From: Paenibacillus chibensis
GTDB lineage: Bacteria > Bacillota > Bacilli > Paenibacillales > Paenibacillaceae
DNA: 64,000 nt
Direction of reading: 5' to 3'
NCBI RefSeq assembly: GCF_004001045.1
Contig: NZ_BIMK01000003.1
Location: 124,001-188,000 of the forward strand
Below are positions 51,781-61,072 of this stretch, piece by piece. The position numbers and the translations under genes are program-made. Every line of letters begins with the position of its first letter. Within the stretch, counting starts at the first letter, position 1. The notes below the pieces were generated by a model that did no database searches, was not told the DNA's origin, and saw only the letters and a program-made list of their open reading frames with translations.

Positions 51781-52764
51781 TTAAAGCAAGCTTTCTTTTG
51801 TCGTGCGCTTGAAAATGCCGTTAATGGTAAATAAAAGCGCCACGCTGATGACCGAGTTGAAAATATTAATGGCTGTACCAAAGGAATAGCGCGCCATGCC
51901 GAGACCGTATTTCAAAGAATACAGATCCAACACCTGCGAGTAATCCGTCACGAGATTGTTCCCGAGCAGGAACTGCTTCTCAAAGCCGATATTCAGCAGG
52001 TTGCCCACCGACATGATCAGCAGGACGATAATGGTCGGCCGGATTCCCGGCAGCGTAATATGCCACATCTGCCGCAGGCGGCTTGCGCCGTCCACGCGGG
52101 CCGCTTCATACAGCTCGGGACCGATGCCCGCAATCGCGGCGAGATAAATGATCGCGTTCCATCCGGTTTCCTTCCATACATCGGACAAGGTGACGATCCC
52201 CCAGAACAGGTGGCCTTGAGCCATGAACTGGATCGGCTGATGTATAACGCCAAGGCCCATCAGCAAATCATTGACAAGACCGTTATCGGTCGATAGCATT
52301 TTGGTTACGATCCCCGCTGCGACGACCCAGGACACGAAGTGAGGCAGATACGAAATCGTTTGTGCAAAACGTTTAAAGAACCCAAGTCGAACCTCATTCA
52401 GCAAAATAGCAAACATAATCGGGAAGATAAATCCCGCAATCAGCCCCATGGAGCTCATCGCCAGCGTATTTCGCAAAGACAGCAAAAACTGGTCGTCATG
52501 GAAGAGCGTTTTGAAGTGATCGAAGCCCACCCACTCCTGCTCAAAAAAGCTGCGCGCCGGTTTATATTTTTGAAATGCCATCGTCCATCCCCACAGGGGC
52601 AGATAACTGAATACGAACACCCAGATGACGAACGGAATGGACATGAAATACAAGTATTTCTGATTTTTAAAAGTTCTCCAAAAACGTTTTCGTGATCTGG
52701 TTGGTTTACCGGGCTTCTCTCTTGGATCCGGAGTGCTCTCTGGTATGACTGTTGCCGCTTTCAA
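51781..52764 (-). CDS. Carbohydrate ABC permease (LplB/YteP-like)
   Basis: First permease and first gene of the sugar operon, 327 residues. A basic, Pro-rich N-terminal tail of about 30 residues precedes six helices; the EAA motif is YEAARVDGASRLRQMWHITL. LplB-type permeases pair with LplC-type ones and a lipoprotein, as here. The start is TTG 52764 with GAGGAGG about 9 bases upstream. Expression is expected from the promoter at 52792-52817 under CcpA and the YesN-type regulator encoded next door. Confidence 0.92.
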   Translation of the reverse strand: MKAATVIPESTPDPREKPGKPTRSRKRFWRTFKNQKYLYFMSIPFVIWVFVFSYLPLWGWTMAFQKYKPARSFFEQEWVGFDHFKTLFHDDQFLLSLRNTLAMSSMGLIAGFIFPIMFAILLNEVRLGFFKRFAQTISYLPHFVSWVVAAGIVTKMLSTDNGLVNDLLMGLGVIHQPIQFMAQGHLFWGIVTLSDVWKETGWNAIIYLAAIAGIGPELYEAARVDGASRLRQMWHITLPGIRPTIIVLLIMSVGNLLNIGFEKQFLLGNNLVTDYSQVLDLYSLKYGLGMARYSFGTAINIFNSVISVALLFTINGIFKRTTKESLL

Positions 52765-52791
52765 TGGTAATGCCCTCCTCTCTATGTCCTT

Positions 52792-52817
52792 ATTCTAAGG
52801 GTTTGAAAGCGATTGCA
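52792..52817 (-). promoter_or_regulatory. Promoter with cre site for the sugar operon
   Basis: On the minus strand TAGAAT (52792-52797) is a good -10, but no -35 consensus exists at the proper distance. TGCAATCGCTTTCA (52804-52817), overlapping the -35 region, fits the catabolite-response element pattern TGNAANCGNTNNCA completely. Positive control by the AraC-type regulator and repression by CcpA are inferred. Confidence 0.7.
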
Positions 52818-52899
52818 GTACCCACAAAATTAGAGATAAAATCATATAAAAATTAGACATTTCACGAGAGAAATCCGGGCATCATCCCCTTAAAAACAG

Positions 52900-52934
52900 A
52901 AAAACCCCTTACCGTTATTTTCCCTTTCGGTAAG
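52900..52934 (-). terminator. Terminator overlapping the yesN-like stop
   Basis: CTTACCG and CGGTAAG pair around a 13-base loop that includes the stop codon, then GGGTTTTTC on the minus strand. It separates the two-component genes from the transporter operon. Confidence 0.7.
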
Positions 52935-54465
52935 AGGTGGGGGATACCCCGACATATTTGCGGAACTTCATATTAAAATAATCTGGATTCATGTAGCCAA
53001 CCCTCTCGGCCACCTCGTATACCTTCATACCCTGCTCCAGCAATTCCTTCGCCTTATCGATCCGCACCTTGTCCAGATACGTGTTGAAATACTCTCCCGT
53101 CGTACTTTTGAACATTTTGCCGAGGTACGCGCTGTTGTAATTAAATAAATCGGACAGGTTTTCGAGCTTCAGATTTTCGTTATACCGCCGATGGATGAGA
53201 GCGATCATCTTCTGAATATCATTGCCGCTGTGACCCCGATTGATCTCATCGGAAATCTCCCTCAGATAGGTTATGGTCTGCTCCGTCAAATCATGGATAT
53301 GACCGCTTTGATACATCGCGCCGACGGGTGCGGCATGCGCCGCCAAAAAAGTGCGCAAATCCGGATGCGAGGACTCCAGCCTGGCGTGAATGCTGCCGAC
53401 AAGACGGATCAGATGCTCCTTGAGCTTTAGTTCCTCCATGCGGATCGCGGCCAAATGAAGGGAAATATCGGAAACTAGCTCTTCCATTTTGAAGACATTG
53501 CCGGTTTCCATGTACAGCAGAAGCCTGTTTTCGGCTTCGGCTATATCCATCTCCTGCTGTTCATAAGTCCGCTCAGCCCCGTAGTCCTTGGCGGGCACGC
53601 GAATCAAGCTTCCCTTCGGCATGAAAAAGCTCATCTGCAGCGCATCGATTGCGGCAGACAAGGACTGGCAAGCCTTCTCCGGTCCACATACGCATCCCCC
53701 TGAAGCCGCGCTGAATTCCAGGCGCTCCCCGTGAATGATATCCGCCATGCTCTGATACAATCTCTCTTCCATTTCACAATCCCGCAGCGGCTCGGTTAGC
53801 AAAATGCCTATATAAGGCGAATACGGAAAAACCATGCCAATTCCTTGGCAGTTAACCTTATCTCCGATAGCCTCCCGGATTCCTGTCAGAAGCTCCTCAC
53901 TTACGGCATGCATCGGCTGCAGCTTCAGCAGCACCACTTCGCAAGGCGAGTCCGGGATACCAAGAGATCCGGCTAGTTCCTTTAGCTGTGCAGCTCCGGC
54001 TTTCCCTGCCTCCGGTTGAAGAAGCTCCTTCAGGATCGCCTCCCTGTTGCGGGACGGCTCTTCCTCCTGCCACTGGCTAAACCGGTGTTCTTTGACAATC
54101 GTATCCCGCAGCTGGTCCAGATAGGACATCATTTCATCCTCATCCACCGGCTTCAGCAGATACCCGTCGATATGGTAGGAGATGGCCCGCTTCGCGTATT
54201 CAAAATCGGCGTATCCGCTTAGAATCAGCACATGGCTCTCCGATCCCCTTCCGCGGAGCTCTTGAATCAGTTCCAGCCCGTCCATTCCCGGCATTCGAAT
54301 GTCGGCAATGATCAGTTCAGGCTTGTATACCTGGTATTTTTCCAAAGCCTCATGTCCGTTGGCCGCGGTATCCACGACCTGATACCCCTTTTCGTTCCAG
54401 GGTATCAGCGATTTCAGGCCTTCGCGAAGCTTTGGTTCATCATCTACAATCAACACTTTTATCAT
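52915..54465 (-). CDS. YesN-type response regulator (AraC DNA-binding domain)
   Basis: A 516-residue regulator: receiver domain with VLIVDDEPKLREG, phospho-acceptor Asp55 (LIIADIRMPGMDG) and lysine in GYLLKPVDEDE; a middle region of about 280 residues of unknown fold; and two AraC-type helix-turn-helix motifs at the C-terminus (LENLSDLFNYNSAYLGKMFK; VYEVAERVGYMNPDYFNMKF). It starts 6 bases after the kinase gene and its ribosome-binding site overlaps the kinase stop. It most likely activates the adjacent importer/glycosidase operon. Confidence 0.93.
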   Translation of the reverse strand: MIKVLIVDDEPKLREGLKSLIPWNEKGYQVVDTAANGHEALEKYQVYKPELIIADIRMPGMDGLELIQELRGRGSESHVLILSGYADFEYAKRAISYHIDGYLLKPVDEDEMMSYLDQLRDTIVKEHRFSQWQEEEPSRNREAILKELLQPEAGKAGAAQLKELAGSLGIPDSPCEVVLLKLQPMHAVSEELLTGIREAIGDKVNCQGIGMVFPYSPYIGILLTEPLRDCEMEERLYQSMADIIHGERLEFSAASGGCVCGPEKACQSLSAAIDALQMSFFMPKGSLIRVPAKDYGAERTYEQQEMDIAEAENRLLLYMETGNVFKMEELVSDISLHLAAIRMEELKLKEHLIRLVGSIHARLESSHPDLRTFLAAHAAPVGAMYQSGHIHDLTEQTITYLREISDEINRGHSGNDIQKMIALIHRRYNENLKLENLSDLFNYNSAYLGKMFKSTTGEYFNTYLDKVRIDKAKELLEQGMKVYEVAERVGYMNPDYFNMKFRKYVGVSPTSYRKGK

Positions 54466-54471
54466 CGGGCA

Positions 54472-56250
54472 TTACCCCTCCATGGGAATGATGAAGGAGA
54501 TGGCCGTCCCCTCGCCGGGAAGGCTGTGAATGGACAAGCCATAGGATTCTCCATAGGTGAGCTTCAATCTGACATGGACATTGCGCAGACCGATCCGTTC
54601 GCCTTCACGCTCCTCCGGATCCGCAAGCGAATTCATGACCTTGTGTAATCGGTCTTGCGAAATGCCGATCCCGTTGTCGGTAATCGTGAAGAGAGCATCA
54701 TTGCCTGAACGGACAATCTCCACCCTGACAAGGGCTCCTTCGGCATTATTGTCGAGGCCGTGCACGACCGCGTTTTCCACGAGCGGCTGTATGATAAGCG
54801 GGGGGACATGCAGGGATTCGATCTCCGGATCGACGCCGAATTCGTACCTGAGCCGATCTTCATATCGAAACTGCTGAATGTCCAGATAACAGCGCACCAT
54901 TTCCAGCTCCTGCTTCAGCGGGATTTTATTGTTGCCGACCTCCAGGTTGTTGCGCATCATTTTGCCGAGCAGCCGGACAACTCTCGCAATTTCGGTCTGC
55001 CCTTTCATATGGGCTTCCATGCGGATCGACTCCAGGGCATTAAACAGGAAATGCGGGTTAATCTGGCTTGCCAGCATCTTAAAACGAATTTCACTCTGCT
55101 TTTGCTCCATCAACCTGTTCTTTTCATTGGATTGCGTTACTTCCTCCATCAGGTCATGGATGCTCCGCACCATCGAGTTGAACTGCCTCGACAGCAGGCC
55201 GATTTCATCCTTGCCGTCAATTTGCAGCGTGGTGTCAAAATCCCCCAGCCCCACCCGGTTGATATGTTTGCTAAGTCTTAGCATCCTTCGTGAAAAGAGT
55301 GACGAGACACTGTAAATCAGCAGAAAGGCCAGAATAATGCTGATCACAATCACTGTGAGCGCAAGCCGGATAACCTTATTGGGTTCCTTCACGATGCTGC
55401 CGATGGAGAACACGGAAATAATGCGTATCCCATTCTCGCTGGAAACCGGCTTAAGCTCGTCAATCAATACCTTGGAAGGAACCCCGTTCAGCGTAGCCTC
55501 GAAGGTTCCGCTTCGTTGGTTCATGATATTTTTATCCAGCGACAGATCGGTCAGCTTTTTATCGTTCCAATCGCTGCGGTTCGCCGCAATAATGTAATCC
55601 TGATCGTCCACAATCATCGTATCGAACGTTTCCTGGCTCAGGATCGATTTCAGCATGCCGGTGTTGACATTCAGAACCAGCACGCCGTATTTCTTCAGGC
55701 TCTCGAGCTCAATCGCCCGTACGAGACTCAAATATTTTTTATGGTCCCGTTCATCTTCAATATACCGCCAGCTGACCAGACCGTCATGCTTGAGGGCATG
55801 CTGGTACCAGTCGCTCGCTTTAATATCGTCCGTCGCATTGATCAATTCCCAGTTGTTCAGCAGCGTCGCATTGTCCGTATATAAACGGATATTGGAAATC
55901 TCTTTGTAAAGGCGCAAGTATTCGCGCATGTCCGGATAATCCCGGTAAGCTTCAACGACGTCATACACGCTTTCGTACTGGCGGTTAGCCAGCTTCTTCA
56001 GCCGGGCATCATTGGAAAGACGATAGGAAATATCCAGCGAGACGCGGATGACCTCCTCCGTTCTTTTCTTGATCCGGTCCACGTTCGTGGATGCCTGCTC
56101 CATCGCATTGTGAAACGCCATTTGCTTCATTTCGATCGTCAGATACCCGCCGACCAAAAGAACCGGCAGCAGCGCCGCCAGCAGGAAGGATAACAGCAGC
56201 TTGTTCCGTATCTTGATATCGTTCAGCAGCGTTACGATCCGGTGCCACAT
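54472..56250 (-). CDS. YesM-type sensor histidine kinase
   Basis: A 592-residue sensor: TM1 about 17-37, an extracellular Cache-like domain about 40-295, TM2 about 296-317, HAMP (about 318-372), a His_kinase domain with His400 in SQINPHFLFNALESIRME and HATPase_c (PLVENAVVHGLD; TDNGIGIS; GIGLRNVHVRL). Paired with the YesN-type regulator. In Paenibacillus such pairs flank sugar ABC importers; the ectodomain probably senses sugar, possibly through the binding lipoprotein. GGGGGAAG lies before ATG 56250. Confidence 0.93.
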   Translation of the reverse strand: MWHRIVTLLNDIKIRNKLLLSFLLAALLPVLLVGGYLTIEMKQMAFHNAMEQASTNVDRIKKRTEEVIRVSLDISYRLSNDARLKKLANRQYESVYDVVEAYRDYPDMREYLRLYKEISNIRLYTDNATLLNNWELINATDDIKASDWYQHALKHDGLVSWRYIEDERDHKKYLSLVRAIELESLKKYGVLVLNVNTGMLKSILSQETFDTMIVDDQDYIIAANRSDWNDKKLTDLSLDKNIMNQRSGTFEATLNGVPSKVLIDELKPVSSENGIRIISVFSIGSIVKEPNKVIRLALTVIVISIILAFLLIYSVSSLFSRRMLRLSKHINRVGLGDFDTTLQIDGKDEIGLLSRQFNSMVRSIHDLMEEVTQSNEKNRLMEQKQSEIRFKMLASQINPHFLFNALESIRMEAHMKGQTEIARVVRLLGKMMRNNLEVGNNKIPLKQELEMVRCYLDIQQFRYEDRLRYEFGVDPEIESLHVPPLIIQPLVENAVVHGLDNNAEGALVRVEIVRSGNDALFTITDNGIGISQDRLHKVMNSLADPEEREGERIGLRNVHVRLKLTYGESYGLSIHSLPGEGTAISFIIPMEG

Positions 56251-56332
56251 GTCTATCTTCCCCCATGGCTGTATTAGCCGGAATAGCGCAGTCTTTCCGA
56301 AAAGGCTGCTTCAGCTCTATTCACTTTATATC

Positions 56333-57829
56333 TTATTGGCGGAATGCTGCAAGCCTTTCGTTCAAACCTCGGGTTTGCCCGTATACATTCTGGTATATCT
56401 CGAACAGCTCCGTGTACGCATCGGCTTGCTCCCGGTTCGGTGCATACGTCTTGGCGGGACGGATGAACGCTTCGGCGCATTGGGCCAATGATGTGAACCA
56501 GCCACAGCCGTAAGCGGCCAGCATCGCTCCCCCCAAGGCAGGCCCCTGCTCGCTTTCCAGCTTAACGATTTCGGCATTGAAAATGTCCGCCTGCATTTGC
56601 AGCCATGCTTCATTTTGAGCGCCGCCGCCGATGGCCGTCACTTCGGTAATCTCCTTGCCCGACTGTCGGATGATATCGATGGACTCGCGCAGCGAAAAGG
56701 TAATGCCTTCCAGCACTGACCGCGCAAAGTGCTTCAAGGTATGGCCCGAATCCATGCCGATGAAGCTGCCCCGGATATTCGCATCGGGATGGGGGGACCG
56801 TTCACCGGAAATATACGGCGTGAACAGCAGCCCGCCGCTTCCTGCCGGAACCGATTCAATGCCTTCAAGCAGGCTGTCGAAGCTCATGTCCTTGGCAAAT
56901 GTATCCTTGAACCAGGAGAGGCTGTGTCCCGCCGCGAGGGTGACGCCCATGACGTAAAAAGCATCCTTTTCGCCGTGATTGAAGAAATGCATTTTTCCCT
57001 GCGGATTGATATCCTTGCGGCTTTCATAGGACAATACCACACCCGAGGTCCCGATGCTGCACATCGTTTTGCCTTCGCCGAGAATTCCGGCGCCGATCGC
57101 GCCGCAAGCATTGTCCGCACCGCCTGCAAATACCTTCGTGGAAGGCAGCAATCCGGTGGCTTCAGCCACCTCCGGCAGCAGCGTCCCCGTCAAGTCTGAC
57201 GAATCCACCAGCTGCGGGCACAAGGATAACGGCAGATCGAATGCGCCGGCGATCTCGGAGCTCCAGGCTTTGCCCGCCACATCCAGGAGAAGCGTGCCCG
57301 CCGCGTCGGAGTAGTCCATCGCGAAGCTGCCCGTCAGACGGTATCTGACGTAATCCTTGGGCAGCAGGAAAACGTCCGCTTGCGACAGAATTTCAGGCTC
57401 ATGCTCCTGGACCCACAATATTTTCGGAAGCGTGAATCCTTCAAGCGCACGGTTTCTGGCGATATCGAGCAATTGGCTTCCCAGCTTGTCTTCGATTTTG
57501 CGGCACTGCGGGGTCGTCCGGGTGTCGTTCCACAATATGGCCGGACGCAGGACCTGACCGTTCGCGCCCAGCAGCACCAACCCGTGCATTTGGCCGGAAA
57601 AGCTGAGGCCCTCGACTTCCGACGGATCTACGTTCGATTTCACCATCAGCTTGCGCAAGCTGATAATGGTTTGCTCTGCCCAATCCTCCGGATTTTGTTC
57701 GCTCCAGCCAGGCTCGGGCCTATGGAGCGGATAGCTCTCCGAGTGCTCGCAAACGACGCGGCCCTCCGCGGATACCAGCACCGATTTTACCGCGCTCGTT
57801 CCAATGTCAATTCCGATAACGTATTTCAT
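56333..57829 (-). CDS. xylB: Xylulokinase
   Basis: FGGY-family kinase converting D-xylulose to D-xylulose-5-phosphate for the pentose phosphate pathway. 498 residues. Phosphate-binding N-terminal DIGTSAVKSVLV, substrate-proximal FSGQMHGLVLL (typical of xylulokinase), and C-terminal FGGY signature region with VTAIGGGAQNEAWLQMQAD. Downstream of xylA with a hairpin in the 185-base gap, so its level may be lower than that of xylA. Confidence 0.95.
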   Translation of the reverse strand: MKYVIGIDIGTSAVKSVLVSAEGRVVCEHSESYPLHRPEPGWSEQNPEDWAEQTIISLRKLMVKSNVDPSEVEGLSFSGQMHGLVLLGANGQVLRPAILWNDTRTTPQCRKIEDKLGSQLLDIARNRALEGFTLPKILWVQEHEPEILSQADVFLLPKDYVRYRLTGSFAMDYSDAAGTLLLDVAGKAWSSEIAGAFDLPLSLCPQLVDSSDLTGTLLPEVAEATGLLPSTKVFAGGADNACGAIGAGILGEGKTMCSIGTSGVVLSYESRKDINPQGKMHFFNHGEKDAFYVMGVTLAAGHSLSWFKDTFAKDMSFDSLLEGIESVPAGSGGLLFTPYISGERSPHPDANIRGSFIGMDSGHTLKHFARSVLEGITFSLRESIDIIRQSGKEITEVTAIGGGAQNEAWLQMQADIFNAEIVKLESEQGPALGGAMLAAYGCGWFTSLAQCAEAFIRPAKTYAPNREQADAYTELFEIYQNVYGQTRGLNERLAAFRQ

Positions 57830-57893
57830 GGTTTGCCTCCCTTAGGCTCAAAATTCATGATTATACCAACGCTCATACAGGTGCATAGAAACA

Positions 57894-57935
57894 AAACAGA
57901 GGCTGCCGAAGAACGCTGTCTTCAAGCAACCTCCG
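57894..57935 (-). terminator. Hairpin between xylA and xylB
   Basis: GAGGTTGCTTGAAGA pairs imperfectly with TCTTCGGCAGCCTC and is followed by TGTTTTGTTTC on the minus strand. It is probably a leaky terminator in the xylAB transcript. Confidence 0.55.
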
Positions 57936-58014
57936 CTGCATGCTATTCATACTTTATTTATTCAATTCGAATCACGATGAAGCACGAGCATGCCCTTTCG
58001 AGACCCGTTTACCT

Positions 58015-59331
58015 TTACTCAGCCAAAATGTATTGGTTCAAGAGCGCCTTCAGCATCTCCTGGCGACCGGATTCGTTTTTGCGAGGCTGTTCATTGTTCA
58101 GCGCATATTCAGCCAGGGACGCAAGCGTCGCTTTGCCAGATACGACATCCGCGCCGATGCCTTCTTTGAAGCTGCTGTAGCGCTTCTCGACAAAATCGTC
58201 GAACACGCGGTCTTCAATCAGTTTCGCGGCCACTTTCAATCCTTTGGCGTAGGTGTCCATGCCGGCAATATGAGCGTGGAACAAATCTTCCGGCTCGAAG
58301 GACTGACGGCGCACTTTGGCGTCGAAGTTGATGCCGCCTTTGCCGAGACCGTCATTTTGGAGCACTTCATACAGCGTCAGGGTCGCATCGTAAATGTTGA
58401 GCGGGAATTCATCCGTATCCCAGCCGAGCAGCATATCCCCTTGATTCGCATCGAGAGAGCCCAGCATGCCGTTGATCCGTGCTACACGCAGCTCGTGGTC
58501 GAAGGTATGTCCCGCCAATGTCGCATGGTTGGCTTCGAGATTCAGCTTGAAATGCGAATCCAGGTTGTATTTCTGCAGGAATGCGATCGTCGTTGCGGCA
58601 TCAAAATCGTATTGATGCTTGGTAGGCTCCTTCGGCTTCGGTTCGATCAGGAACTGTGCATCGAATCCGATCTCCTTCGCGTAGTCCACTGCCATGGTGA
58701 ACAGGCGGGCCATATTGTCCATTTCTAGCTTCATATCGGTGTTCAGCAGGGTTTCATAGCCTTCGCGGCCACCCCAGAATACATAGTTTTCCGCTCCGAG
58801 CCGTTTGCCGACTTCAAGGCCTTTCTTGATTTGCGCTGCGGCATGGGCATACACGTCAGCATTGCAGGTCGAACCGGCTCCATGCATAAACCGGGGGTTC
58901 GTGAACATGTTCGCCGTGTTCCAGAGCAGCTTTTTGCCTGAGGCTTTCATCCCCTGCTCAAGCAGATCCACGATCGTATCGATGTTGCTGTAGAACTCCT
59001 TCAAGCTGCTGCCTTCCGGTGCGATATCCACGTCATGGAAGCAGAAGTACTGCAGATTCATTTTATCCATGAATTCGAATGCGGCTTCAACGCGGGCTTT
59101 GGCCTTGTCCATGCCGCTGAGATGATCCCAGCCGCGGATTGCGGTATCCGTGCCGAACGGGTCGCTTCCGCCCGCCGTCAGCGTGTGCCAGTATGCCATG
59201 GCGAAACGCAGATGCTCCTCCATCGTTTTTCCGGCCACCACTTCTTCCGGATTGTAATGCTTGAATGCAAAAGGGTTGGTCGAGCGGCTGCCCTCATAGT
59301 TGATTTTACCGACGTTTTCAAAATATGCCAT
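58015..59331 (-). CDS. xylA: Xylose isomerase
   Basis: Interconverts D-xylose and D-xylulose; metal-dependent TIM barrel of 438 residues, the long (class II) form. Family segments include [12 protein letters not shown] with the catalytic histidine, [30 protein letters not shown] and [18 protein letters not shown] with metal ligands. AAGGAGGAG lies 7 bases before the ATG. Divergent from xylR, with operator and cre in between, so it should be induced by xylose and repressed by glucose. Confidence 0.97.
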   Translation of the reverse strand: MAYFENVGKINYEGSRSTNPFAFKHYNPEEVVAGKTMEEHLRFAMAYWHTLTAGGSDPFGTDTAIRGWDHLSGMDKAKARVEAAFEFMDKMNLQYFCFHDVDIAPEGSSLKEFYSNIDTIVDLLEQGMKASGKKLLWNTANMFTNPRFMHGAGSTCNADVYAHAAAQIKKGLEVGKRLGAENYVFWGGREGYETLLNTDMKLEMDNMARLFTMAVDYAKEIGFDAQFLIEPKPKEPTKHQYDFDAATTIAFLQKYNLDSHFKLNLEANHATLAGHTFDHELRVARINGMLGSLDANQGDMLLGWDTDEFPLNIYDATLTLYEVLQNDGLGKGGINFDAKVRRQSFEPEDLFHAHIAGMDTYAKGLKVAAKLIEDRVFDDFVEKRYSSFKEGIGADVVSGKATLASLAEYALNNEQPRKNESGRQEMLKALLNQYILAE

Positions 59332-59360
59332 GTAAATGCTCCTCCTTCAAAATACCTTGA

Positions 59361-59376
59361 TCGCAAACGTTTACAA
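59361..59376 (-). promoter_or_regulatory. cre-like site in the xylA leader
   Basis: TTGTAAACGTTTGCGA on the minus strand keeps the TGNAANCG core and TTT half of the catabolite-response element, with mismatches at the far end. It lies between the xylA promoter and start codon, a position suited to a CcpA roadblock. Confidence 0.55.
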
Positions 59377-59380
59377 CAAC

Positions 59381-59409
59381 ATCCTAACACAATGATCCGA
59401 CTTTGTATA
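59381..59409 (-). promoter_or_regulatory. xylA promoter
   Basis: TATACA (59404-59409) and TAGGAT (59381-59386) on the minus strand are spaced 17 bases; each matches the consensus at four of six positions. The -35 lies inside the operator palindrome. Confidence 0.55.
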
Positions 59410-59424
59410 TTGCTTAAACAAAGT
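59400..59424. promoter_or_regulatory. Putative XylR operator (xylO)
   Basis: ACTTTGT (59400-59406) and ACAAAGT (59418-59424) are a perfect 7-base inverted repeat spanning 25 bases, resembling the AGTTTGTT/AACAAACT architecture of Bacillus xyl operators. It covers the xylA -35 element. Confidence 0.65.
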
Positions 59425-59614
59425 TTTTTTAAGAATATCGAATATATCAGTTTTCGGCTGGGCTAAACCAACGATAATTGCAAGTAAGGCTGCTGCTGAA
59501 TGCGGTATGTCTTCTTTGGATGTCAAGCCGATCGACGTTTTTCTATTTTCAATCCCCCCTCTTTATCATCTTTGAGACTACGCGTTTACCCAAGGATGGC
59601 CTCCTCCTTCCGTA

Positions 59615-59643
59615 TTGCATTTTATACAAGAAGCTACTAGACT
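59615..59643 (+). promoter_or_regulatory. Possible xylR promoter
   Basis: TTGCAT (59615-59620) and TAGACT (59638-59643) with a 17-base spacer, about 45 bases before the xylR start. Confidence 0.5.
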
Positions 59644-59690
59644 AGGGGGCAGTTGCAAAAATCGAAACATTCCTGAAGGATGTGTTGTTC

Positions 59691-60851
59691 GTGAAAGTCA
59701 CAGGCGATCAGGCGCTCGTCAAAAAAATAAACAAGTCTTTAATCCTGCATACGATCCGTAAGCATCCTGAGCTGTCCCGCGCCCGGATATCGGAAATGAC
59801 CGGTCTCAATAAAGCGACGGTATCGAACCTTGTGGCCGAGCTGCAGGAGGATCAGCTGGTATTGGAGGCCGGTCCGGGGGAATCCAGCGGGGGGCGCAAG
59901 CCTCTTATGCTCCATTTCAATGCCATGGCCGGGTGCGTCATCGGAATGGAGCTGCGCGTAAAACAACTGACCGCCATCCTGTGCGATTTGAACGGGAATG
60001 TGCTCAGCGAAGCGGATTCCCTTCTCCAGCGCCATGATCTGGACGATGTGCTGGCAGAGATGAAAACCATGATTGGCGAACTGATCGCCAAAGCGCCATC
60101 CACCCCTTACGGCGTCGTCGGCATCGGAGTCGGCGTTCCCGGTATGGTCGACGAAAACGGCGTAGTCCTGTTCGCGCCCAATCTGGCTTGGGAGAAGGTG
60201 CACTTGCGTGAGCTGCTGGAAGAGAGCTTTTCGATCCCTGTCGTCATAGACAACGAGGCCAACAGCGGCGCTTTCGGCGAGCTCAATTTCGGAAGAGGCG
60301 AAGATGTGCGGCATCTGCTCTATGTCAGTGCAGGCTCCGGAATCGGCTCGGGGATCATCATCGCGGGTGAGCTCTATAAAGGTTCCCGGGGTTATGCCGG
60401 CGAAACCGGGCATATGTGCATCGAAGCCGAAGGCATTCCTTGCAGCTGCGGCAGCCGGGGCTGCTGGGAGCTGTACGCTTCGGAGAAAGCGTACGATCTC
60501 GCGTCCATGGAGCTGCCTGCTCATCGCACCCCGGATCTTATCGGCTTTGCCGCTCGGGGTGATGCCGCCGCTGAGCGGCAATTTTCCGAGATCGGCGCCT
60601 ATCTCGGGATCGGTCTTACGAACCTGATTAACAGCTTCAACCCTGAGCTGATCGTGATCGGAGGTCCGCTCTCCGAAGCCAGGGAATGGCTTGAGCCATC
60701 CATGCAGCAGATGGTTGCCAAGCGGACGCTGCCTTACCACAAGCAGCAGCTCGAAATCGCGTTCTCCACGCTTGGAAGCCGCGCAGCGATGATCGGTGCC
60801 GGCTTCTCGGCAGCGATGCATTTTCTCGGGCATACCCGCGTGATGGTATAA
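59691..60851 (+). CDS. xylR: Xylose repressor, ROK family
   Basis: A 386-residue repressor: winged helix-turn-helix at residues about 15-70 (HPELSRARISEMTGLNKATV), then the ROK sugar-binding domain with GVGIGVPGMVDENG, VVIDNEANSGAFGELNFG and the zinc motif CSCGSRGCWE. The sugar ligand should release it from the xylA operator. GTG 59691 is chosen, since GAAGGA lies 10 bases upstream; GTG 59682 and TTG 59685 are too close to that site. Divergent from xylA. Confidence 0.92.
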   Translation: MKVTGDQALVKKINKSLILHTIRKHPELSRARISEMTGLNKATVSNLVAELQEDQLVLEAGPGESSGGRKPLMLHFNAMAGCVIGMELRVKQLTAILCDLNGNVLSEADSLLQRHDLDDVLAEMKTMIGELIAKAPSTPYGVVGIGVGVPGMVDENGVVLFAPNLAWEKVHLRELLEESFSIPVVIDNEANSGAFGELNFGRGEDVRHLLYVSAGSGIGSGIIIAGELYKGSRGYAGETGHMCIEAEGIPCSCGSRGCWELYASEKAYDLASMELPAHRTPDLIGFAARGDAAAERQFSEIGAYLGIGLTNLINSFNPELIVIGGPLSEAREWLEPSMQQMVAKRTLPYHKQQLEIAFSTLGSRAAMIGAGFSAAMHFLGHTRVMV

Positions 60852-60854
60852 GCA

Positions 60855-60898
60855 TGCAAAGGCCGGTGGATCGGGTAATCCGCCGGCCTTGTTTTTTG
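60855..60898 (+). terminator. Terminator after xylR
   Basis: AAGGCCGGTGGAT pairs with ATCCGCCGGCCTT (one G-U) and leads into GTTTTTTG. Confidence 0.9.
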
Positions 60899-60909
60899 CG
60901 AATTTTGGC

Positions 60910-60946
60910 CATAAAAAACCTCCGGCAAGATCAACTTACCGGAGGA
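60910..60946 (-). terminator. Terminator after the manganese catalase gene
   Basis: CCTCCGG and CCGGAGG pair across a 14-base loop, with TTTTTTATGG following on the minus strand. It lies about 130 bases past the stop; the stretch between shows nothing else. Confidence 0.75.
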
Positions 60947-61072
60947 CTGGGCCGATTGGGATTACCTGTTCTACAAACAGCGCAGATTCAAGCTTGCACC
61001 TTCATGTGACTTTACATCGTCAATGAAAGTTTATTTGCCTATGTGGTAGAGAGCCTGTCAATATCGCAAGAA

